DNA from: Procambarus clarkii
Taxonomy: Eukaryota; Arthropoda; Malacostraca; Decapoda; Cambaridae
Direction of reading: 5' to 3'
Assembly (NCBI RefSeq): GCF_040958095.1
Contig: NC_091195.1
Location: forward strand, 21,706,365 to 21,770,364
Length of the DNA stretch: 64,000 nucleotides
The translations under genes were made by a program, and so were the position numbers. Positions 57,040-64,000 of the stretch are shown in pieces. The notes beneath the pieces were generated by a model, which was not told the origin of the DNA, did no database searches, and saw nothing but the letters and a program-made list of their open reading frames with translations. Within the stretch, counting starts at the first letter, position 1; each line of letters starts with the position of its first letter.

Positions 57040-58330
57040 TGAATGGCTAAACAACAGTGTATTGGTAGAGGGTAGGAATAAACAGTGCACAAGCACAGAT
57101 CTGGATGAAAATCAAAATCAAAGCAAAAATGAGACTGAGCTACAGAATAGAATCTCTATCCATAACTACTGGCAGAGCTAATATAGAGTGAAGTACTGTA
57201 CAGCCAAGAGAAACGAACCATACCAGAACTTGGAAGTTGATATAAATATGCATGGGGTGCTTGTAAATACCAGGAAGAATTGATTGAATATGAATGTGCA
57301 ACAAGAGTAAAAATTTTTCAGATATGACAGGAAACACAGGCTACAGGGTGGGGGTCAGCCTGTACATCAGAGAGACACTTATCTCTACAGAGCTGCTAAA
57401 TGCCACAAATCAATTCATTTTGCCGGGGACAAGAAGTCGGTCTATATATATTCTTTAGGCTTGTATTGCGGTCCCCCCATCCCCCCAAGGTTGAATTACT
57501 GACCGTCTCCTGGATGTAACCCCACAACAGTTGCCCAACTCCCGGGGTACCTATTTACTGCTAGGTCAACAGTAGCATTAAGTGAAAGGAAATGTGCTCA
57601 ATCATTTCTGTCATGCCTGGAAATAAAATCTGCAATCTCCGATTGTGAGTCGAGAATGAAGTCAACTCTGTATAAGTCATGGGATGCAAGTTCTCGGCAG
57701 TTTAAAGACCAACTAACGAAAATAAAAACTTATTGAGAAAACCTGACAAACCCAGCCGCAAACATCATCATGATTGGTGACTTTAATTTACAGTACCTAA
57801 ACTTGAAAAAGTGTAAAATACTATACTGTTACATCAGAGAGAATTCCAGGAAGCAGTCTAAATAAACCATCACAAATGACCTTCAATGCATTTGTGAGAG
57901 ATTTGCCTTGAACCAACTGGAATAGAAAACATCCTAGACTTCATTTTCACAAATAGTGATGACCTGTTATGAAACATACTGGTAACCCGTACATGTTGCT
58001 CAAATCATAACTAAATTCAAGTTCAGAGAAACCTACACAATAGACCAGCACAGCCAGTGACAAATCTTAACAGGAAGAGAATGCTCCATGCTCCTGTGAA
58101 TTAGAAGGATAAAATGGTGATTGAACTAAAGATGCAAGTAGCATATAAAATCCAGGAGAGACAGAGCAAAAGGCCATCAGTGAAATTGAGAGCAGTCCAA
58201 AATATTTCCTCTATGCAAAGTCTAGAACAAAATTGGCATCTAGTATTGCACACGTGAGATGGAACTGGCATGTATGACAACAAAGAAGTTGATGAAATAC
58301 TGAATACCGTATACAGCACGATTATATTTT
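57040..58330 (+). pseudogene. LINE AP-endonuclease relic
   Basis: Plus strand: GVSLYIRETLISTELLNATN (57351-57410), then a diverged SINE (57470-57650), then IIMIGDFNLQYLN (from about 57766), ALNQLE and DFIFTNSDDL-like residues. VSLYIRE and GDFN are signatures of the apurinic endonuclease at the N-terminus of CR1/Jockey-type ORF2. Many stops. It may belong with the ORF2 C-terminal fragments of the VVDGWNKL family elsewhere in the window. Confidence 0.6.
57470..57650 (-). mobile_element. Diverged SINE copy in the LINE relic
   Basis: CGGGGTACCTATTTACTGCT matches the body of the SINEs at 41915 and 49353; the tRNA-like part is much eroded. Confidence 0.6.
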
Positions 58331-58727
58331 CAGTGAGCCTCTAATCACACTGAAGATTGACACACGAATTGTTCGTGAATGGGAGACCAACTCTTGTTAC
58401 ATTCCCACGTAAGACTCGTTTGTTGTATAGACTCCCACTTTTCATTATTAGGTACTGCACACGGCCTCAAGTAAATCACAACTCCAATCAATCAGTCTAG
58501 GGATGTAGAAAGTCTATGGTAAAAGAACCACCGGTTTACTTGGGGGAATTTGTCACACGTGACTCAAACTATTTACATGTATTATTTACAAATATATGAA
58601 AGTTAAAAAGCATTAGTGCTTCTCACTGAAGCTAGATGCTGCTTAGTTAAACAGGCCAAGCTTAACCACTGTGCTGCGCCTGCCGAGAAATGATGAGGTT
58701 AGTATATTGTGACAAGAATCTGGAATA

Positions 58728-61075
58728 CAGTGGGGCCTCGACTTACAATGGTACTCCGTTCCCAGAGACGGATCGTAAGTCGAAATATAGTAAGTCGAAG
58801 CGATTTTTCCCATAAGAAATAAAGGGAATTTAATTAATCCGTTCCCCACCCTCCAAAATATTAACATACAAATACATTTTATACTGAATACAATGTTTTT
58901 TCTAACTACAATACAGTACATAAGTTTCTCTTACCTTTATGGAGGGCTCTTGATGGTGTATGGAAGATGGTGATGAGGGGGGAGGAGGAGAGTTGTTACT
59001 GTTTGGAAGGAGAGTTCCCTTCCATTATCACATCAGGCAGTGATGTTTTCTCTGGGGTACTCACTCTCTCCTACGTTTTGCCTGAACACCACTAGGACCT
59101 GGTTGTGGTTCACTGCTTGTTTGTCCACTACAAATTTGTCGAGACATTTGTTTTTCCCTTCGTTTTAACATTTGTCTGTAATGATGCATCACAGTGTCAT
59201 TGAATAGGTTAAGGCAATGACCTACTGCAGCTTGATTTGGGCGAGTCGTTTCAGCAAAGGTTTGCAAATCTTCCCATGCTGCACACATTTTCTTAATTGT
59301 TGAGGAAGAGACATTCTGTACTGGCACATCCTCCCCTGAAGAAATTTCCTAAGCTGCCTCTTCTTGCTGTTCCTTTTGAAGGGCTTGGAGTTCTTCGGTG
59401 GTCAGTTCTTCGTTGTGTTCTTCCACCAACTCCTCCACATCAGCACCATCCAACTCCAAATCCAATTGCCGGCCCAGAGAAACAATTTCCCCAACAAGAG
59501 GTACTTCAGGTTCAGGCTCAAATCCCTCAAAGTCTCGTTCTGCAACACATTCAGGCCACAGTTTTCTCCAGCCAGAGATCAGGGTTCTTACAGTCACTTC
59601 TTGCCAAGCTTTGTCAACAAGTTTTAGAGCACTATAAATGTTAAAATGGTTTTTCCAGAACTCTTTGAGGGCGAGGTTTGTGGCATCCGTCACTTCGACA
59701 CATCTCCGGAAAAGTGCCCTTTCATAAAGTTTCTTGAAATTGGCATTGATTTTCTGGTCCATAGGCTGAAGTAGAGGAGTGGTGTTGGGAGGAAGGAACT
59801 ATTGTAACAAAACTAAATTCCTCCTCCAATGAATCCTCCAAGCCTGGAGGATGGGCAGGAGCTTTATCGAGGAGAAGCAGGGCCTTGAGTGGCAAACTGT
59901 TCTCCTGCAAATATTTTTTGATGGCAGGGCACACCACCAAATTCACCCACTCCGTAAAAAATTGCCTAGTCACTCATGCCTTAGCACTAGCCTTCCACAT
60001 CACATACATTTTGTGTTTCTGCACGTTATATTTTTTGAAAACCCTTGGATTTTCGGAATGATACACAAGCCAGGGTTTAATTTTCAAATTGCCACTCGCA
60101 TTACCACACAACACAAGAGTAAACTGATCTTTCATAGGCTTGTGTCCAGGCAATGACTTCTCCTCCTTGGTAATGTATGTTTTCTTTGGCAATCTTTTTC
60201 CAGAATAGCCCTGTCTCGTCACAATTAAACACTTGTTGTGGTAGGTATGCCTCACTCTGCACAAAATCTTTAAATTCGCCAATGAATCTTTCAGCCGCTG
60301 GTTTGTCTGAGCTGGCAGCCTCCCCATGCCTCACAACACTATGAATTCCACTTCTTTTTCTAAATTTCTCAAACCATCCCCTGCTCGCCTTAAACTCTCT
60401 CTTTTCTGCATCACTTGTTCCAGGGGTTTTCTTTAAAAGGTCTTCATGCAATTTTCTTGCCTTTTCACAAATGATGGCAAATTTCCGAAACGCTATCACC
60501 CACTAACTCCCTGTTGTGTATCCAAATTAATAATAACTGTTCAACATCCTCAAGTGTTTGTGTTCTATGTTTCATGATTATTGATATGCCTTTTGCCACT
60601 TTAGCACCCATAATGTCCTTTTTCTTAGCCAGTATGGTGGATATCGTTGACTGAGATTTGATGTACTGCCTTGCCAGTTCAACAACCCACACACCATCTT
60701 CATATTTACAAATGATCTCTTGTTTCTGCTCTATGGTCATTCTTACATGGGATCTCATATGTTGAGCCTTACCTCAAACTTTCCTGGGACTAATGGTGTG
60801 ATATATAATAATTACTTTAATGTTCAAAATGCAAAAAATCGCCACAAGCTCGGAATTTCTTATAGGCGCAATCATCACTAAGCGGGCAGCTGTAGTAAAC
60901 TGAGGCAGGTCGGACCGCGTGACCGGGAACCACGCGCTCGGTCGACCCGAACGTGTACCAACAAATATCGTTAGCCAACAACACCATCGTATGTCGAGTC
61001 GCATTTTTCGATGAAATTTACATCGTAACTCGAAATTATCGTAAGTCGGGGCAATCGTAAGTCGAGGTGCCACTG
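58728..61075 (-). mobile_element. Tigger/pogo-type DNA transposon, inactive
   Basis: 2348 bp with terminal inverted repeats CAGTGGGGCCTCGACTTA at the left and TAAGTCGAGGTGCCACTG at the right, flanked by TA on each side (58726-58727 and 61076-61077), the target of Tc1/mariner-pogo elements. A second inverted block (TCGTAAGTCGAAATA, 58771-58785, against TCGAAATTATCGTAAGTC near 61030) lies inside. The transposase is on the minus strand and broken. Confidence 0.9.
59061..60758 (-). pseudogene. Tigger-like transposase, broken
   Basis: Transposase of the pogo/Tigger group in five or six frame segments. N-terminal CENP-B-type helix-turn-helix (60758-60470): MTIEQKQEIICKYEDG, VVELARQYIKSQSTISTIL. 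Second CENP-B HTH (60499-60330): REFKASRGWFEKFRKRSG. DDE/D core: FNCDETGLFWK (first Asp, about 60218), LLLLDKAPAHP (second, about 59865) and, after a frameshift, PLLQPMDQ (third, about 59765). The acidic C-terminal tail (EELVEEHNEELTTEELQALQ) ends in the frame at 59349, with a further frame to 59061. All three catalytic acids remain, but frameshifts near 60330, 59975 and 59770 and a stop at 60477-60480 inactivate it. Confidence 0.85.
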
Positions 61076-61100
61076 TATATTGTGACGAGAATCTGGAATA

Positions 61101-61556
61101 GTCACATTTGTAACTTCTGGCAGGTCTTGTGCCAATCGCACATTAATAAAAACAAAGAGAAAACAAAGTAAAAAACTGTTTGATACCTCTATGGTGTGAG
61201 AGCTGAGGGTAAAGCCAAAGAAAATAAAAACTCCAAACATTTTATATAACAAAAAATTACTTTAATTTTAAATAAAATGATAAGAAACAATTAATGAAAA
61301 CCAAACCCCTTAACCACTTGGCTTAAACACAATGAAGAGAGAAATACAGTGGTACAGTGTGTCCTCACTTGAACGAACTATATGGGGCGAAGCCGATTCG
61401 TTCCAGTGCGGAATTCGTTCCATCCGTCCGGCCCCAACAACCTTCTTATTTTTTTTTTTTTTAAACATATGCCAGGACACATTAGTTTGTTTCTTTGTTG
61501 TGTGGTGCTTCATTATAATATCTTTCATGCTCTTTTGGTGTCAATAATAATCTGAG
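61101..61556. other. Unannotated A/T-rich stretch
   Basis: CACTTGAACGAACTATATGG and GGAATTCGTTCCATCC near 61365-61430 may be a terminal piece of another DNA transposon; not firm. Confidence 0.3.
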
Positions 61557-61559
61557 ATG

Positions 61560-62815
61560 CGAGAATCACCATCCCCCACCCCACTCACACCATCTTCCAC
61601 ACCACCCACACCATCCTCCACACCACCCACACCATCCTCCACACCACCCACACCATCCTCCACACCACCCTCACCATCCTCCACACCACCCACATCATCC
61701 TCCACACCACCCACACCATCCTCCACACCACCCACACCATCCTCCACACCATCCTCCACACCACCCACACCATCCCCCACACCACCCATACCATCCCCCA
61801 CACCACCCACACCATCCCCACACCATCCTCCACACCACCCACACCATCCCCTACACCACCCACACCATCCCCCACACCACCCACACCATCCCCCACACCA
61901 CCCACACCACCCATACCATCCCCCACACCACCCACACCATCCCCCACACCACCCATACCATCCCCCACACCACCCACACCATCCCCCACACCACCCACAC
62001 CATCCCCCACACCACCCACACCATCCCCCACACCACCCACACCATCCTCCACACCACCCACACCATCCTCCACACCACCCACACCATCCTCCACACCACC
62101 CACACCATCCTCCACACCACCCACACCATCCTCCACACCACCCACACCATCCTCCACACCACCCACACCATCCTCCACACCACCCACACCATCCCCCACA
62201 CCATCCCCCACACCACCCACACCATCCCCCACACCACCCACACCATCCCCCACACCACCCTCCACACCATCCCCCACACCACCCACACCATCCCCCACAC
62301 CACCCACACCATCCCCCACACCACCCACACCATCCTCCCCCACACCACCCACACCATCCCCCACACCACTAACACCATTCGCCCCCACCACCCACACTCC
62401 CCACACCACCACCCACACCACCACCCACACCATCCCCCACACACCCCACACCACCCACATCATCCCCCACACCATCCACACACCACCACCCACACCACCC
62501 ACATCATCCCCCACACCATCCACACCATCCCCCACACCACCCACACCATCCCCCACACCACCCACACCATCCCCCACACCCCCACACCCTCCCCAACACC
62601 ACTAACACCATTCGCCCCCACCACCCACACTCCCCACACCACCACCCACACACCCCACACCATCACCCACATCATCCCCCACACACCCCACACCACCCAC
62701 ATCATCCCCCCACACCCAACCACACCACCCACACCAACCCACCCACACCCAAACCACACCACACCACCCAAACCATACCACACCACCCACACCACCCACA
62801 CCACCCACACCGTGT
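61560..62815. repeat. 21-bp CACC-rich minisatellite
   Basis: Units such as CACCATCCTCCACACCACCC followed by A, 18-24 bp. CCTCC and CCCCC variants form blocks. The right third (62380-62815) is irregular. Frames on both strands are open by repetition. Confidence 0.97.
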
Positions 62816-63169
62816 ATTGAAGCAGCAGGCTTGGAAGCATCTCAACTCGCCCGACAAAAAAAAATGATGGGTTGACAGGTCTCCTCTCACACCTCCAGGA
62901 CCCCCCCACCCCCACCCCCCAGGTACCCGGCCATACACACCACAATGCCAAGTCAGCTATTGTTTTCTTCAGGAAACAATAAAACGTGTTAATGATTAAT
63001 AATGTATATTAATACACGAAAATTAACATATTTTGGCATAAATATTTTACAGCTAAGATTGAGATTTATAATAGAGTATGAATGAGAGGTTTGGCAGCCA
63101 TGCGTGGTCACCACCCTTCTCTCTCCACTTCCACCTCCCCTGACAACACCTTCCACCACTGACCCCACC

Positions 63170-63925
63170 TGCCTCTTTCCACCACCTGCCTCCCCTGACC
63201 CCACCTGCCTCCCCTGACCCCACCTGCCTACCCTGACCCCACCTGCCTCCCCTGACACCACCTGCCTCCCCTGACCCCACCTGCCTCCCCTGACCCCACC
63301 TGCCTCCCCTGACCCCACCTGCCTCCCCTGACCCCACCTGCCTACCCTGACCCCACCTGCCTACCCTGACCCCACCTGCCTACCCTGACCCCACCTGCCT
63401 ACCCTGACCCCACCTGCCTCCCCTGACCCCACCTGCCTCCCCTGACCCCACCTGCCTCCCCTGACCCCACCTGCCTCCCTTGACCCCACCTGCCTCCCCT
63501 GACCAACCTGCCTCCCCTGACCCCGCCTGCCTCCCCTGACACCGCCTGCCTCCCCTGACACCGCCTGCCTCCCCTGACCCCACCTGCCTCCCCTGACACC
63601 ACCTGCCTCTTTCCACCACCTGCCTCCCCTGACACCGCCTGCCTCTTTCCACCACCTGCCTCCCCTGACACCGCCTGCCTCCCCTGACACCACCTGCCTC
63701 CCCTGACACCACCTGCCTCCCCTGACACCACCTGCCTCCCCTGACACCACCTGCCTCCCCTGACACCACCTGCCTCCCCTGACACCGCCTGCCTCCCCTG
63801 ACACCACCTGCCTCCCCTGACACCGCCTGCCTCCCCTGACACCGCCTGCCTCCCCTGACACCGCCTGCCTCCCCTGACACCACCTGCCTCCCCTGACACC
63901 GCCTGCCTCCCCTGACACCACCACA
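63170..63925. repeat. 19-bp minisatellite
   Basis: About 40 units of CTGCCTCCCCTGACCCCAC with ACACC, ACACCG and TACCC variants, and CTGCCTCTTTCCACCAC at three places. Frames are repeat translation. Confidence 0.97.
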
Positions 63926-64000
63926 AATGATGCCAGCCACCTCACCAAGGCCCAACGTTCACACGACCTGTGCTTGTTTTATTGGCCTCCTCAAAATTTA

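Overview
This is a nuclear eukaryotic window from an arthropod, most likely a decapod crustacean (a crayfish is my best guess). The grounds are interstitial TTAGG repeats (the arthropod telomere motif), Penelope-like elements (PLEs) with GIY-YIG ends, tRNA-headed SINEs of a type I associate with decapods, and exceptionally abundant (TA)n tracts and minisatellites. There is no bacterial-style gene organisation. Most long open frames are translations of tandem repeats. By eye, roughly 30% of the window is tandem array.

Layout. 1-5.9 kb: a 20-bp minisatellite. 5.98-6.37 kb: a GC-rich open frame that may be one host exon. 6.5-11.3 kb: a decayed Ty3/Gypsy element on the minus strand, with a minisatellite grown from its integrase linker and a LINE inserted behind gag. 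11.5-19.0 kb: a cluster of (TA)n tracts whose borders are retroelement ends: an inverted SINE array, two head-to-head PLE palindromes, a restriction-like-endonuclease (RLE) LINE, a TTAGG-bearing palindrome and a third PLE. Five hammerhead ribozyme motifs can be read in the PLE pieces. 19-24 kb: MITEs, nested MITE/SINE insertions and a gag-like frame split by a 30-bp minisatellite. 24-33.3 kb: 39-bp and 25-bp minisatellites; a very young non-coding LTR element (26545-31224) sits inside the 25-bp array. 33.8-51.5 kb: more minisatellites, including a uniform GC-rich 20-bp array and a uniform 57-bp array, plus LINE and SINE relics. 52-57 kb: two good exon candidates of a proline-rich gene, with a possible first exon at 38.76 kb. 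57-61 kb: a LINE endonuclease relic and a dead Tigger/pogo DNA transposon. 61.5-63.9 kb: 21-bp and 19-bp minisatellites.

Function. The only plausible host gene is the plus-strand proline-rich gene, whose introns would hold most of the repeats between 38.8 and 56.7 kb. Everything else reads as mobile DNA in various stages of decay. The most interesting part is the PLE ribozymes and the use of (TA)n tracts as common landing sites.
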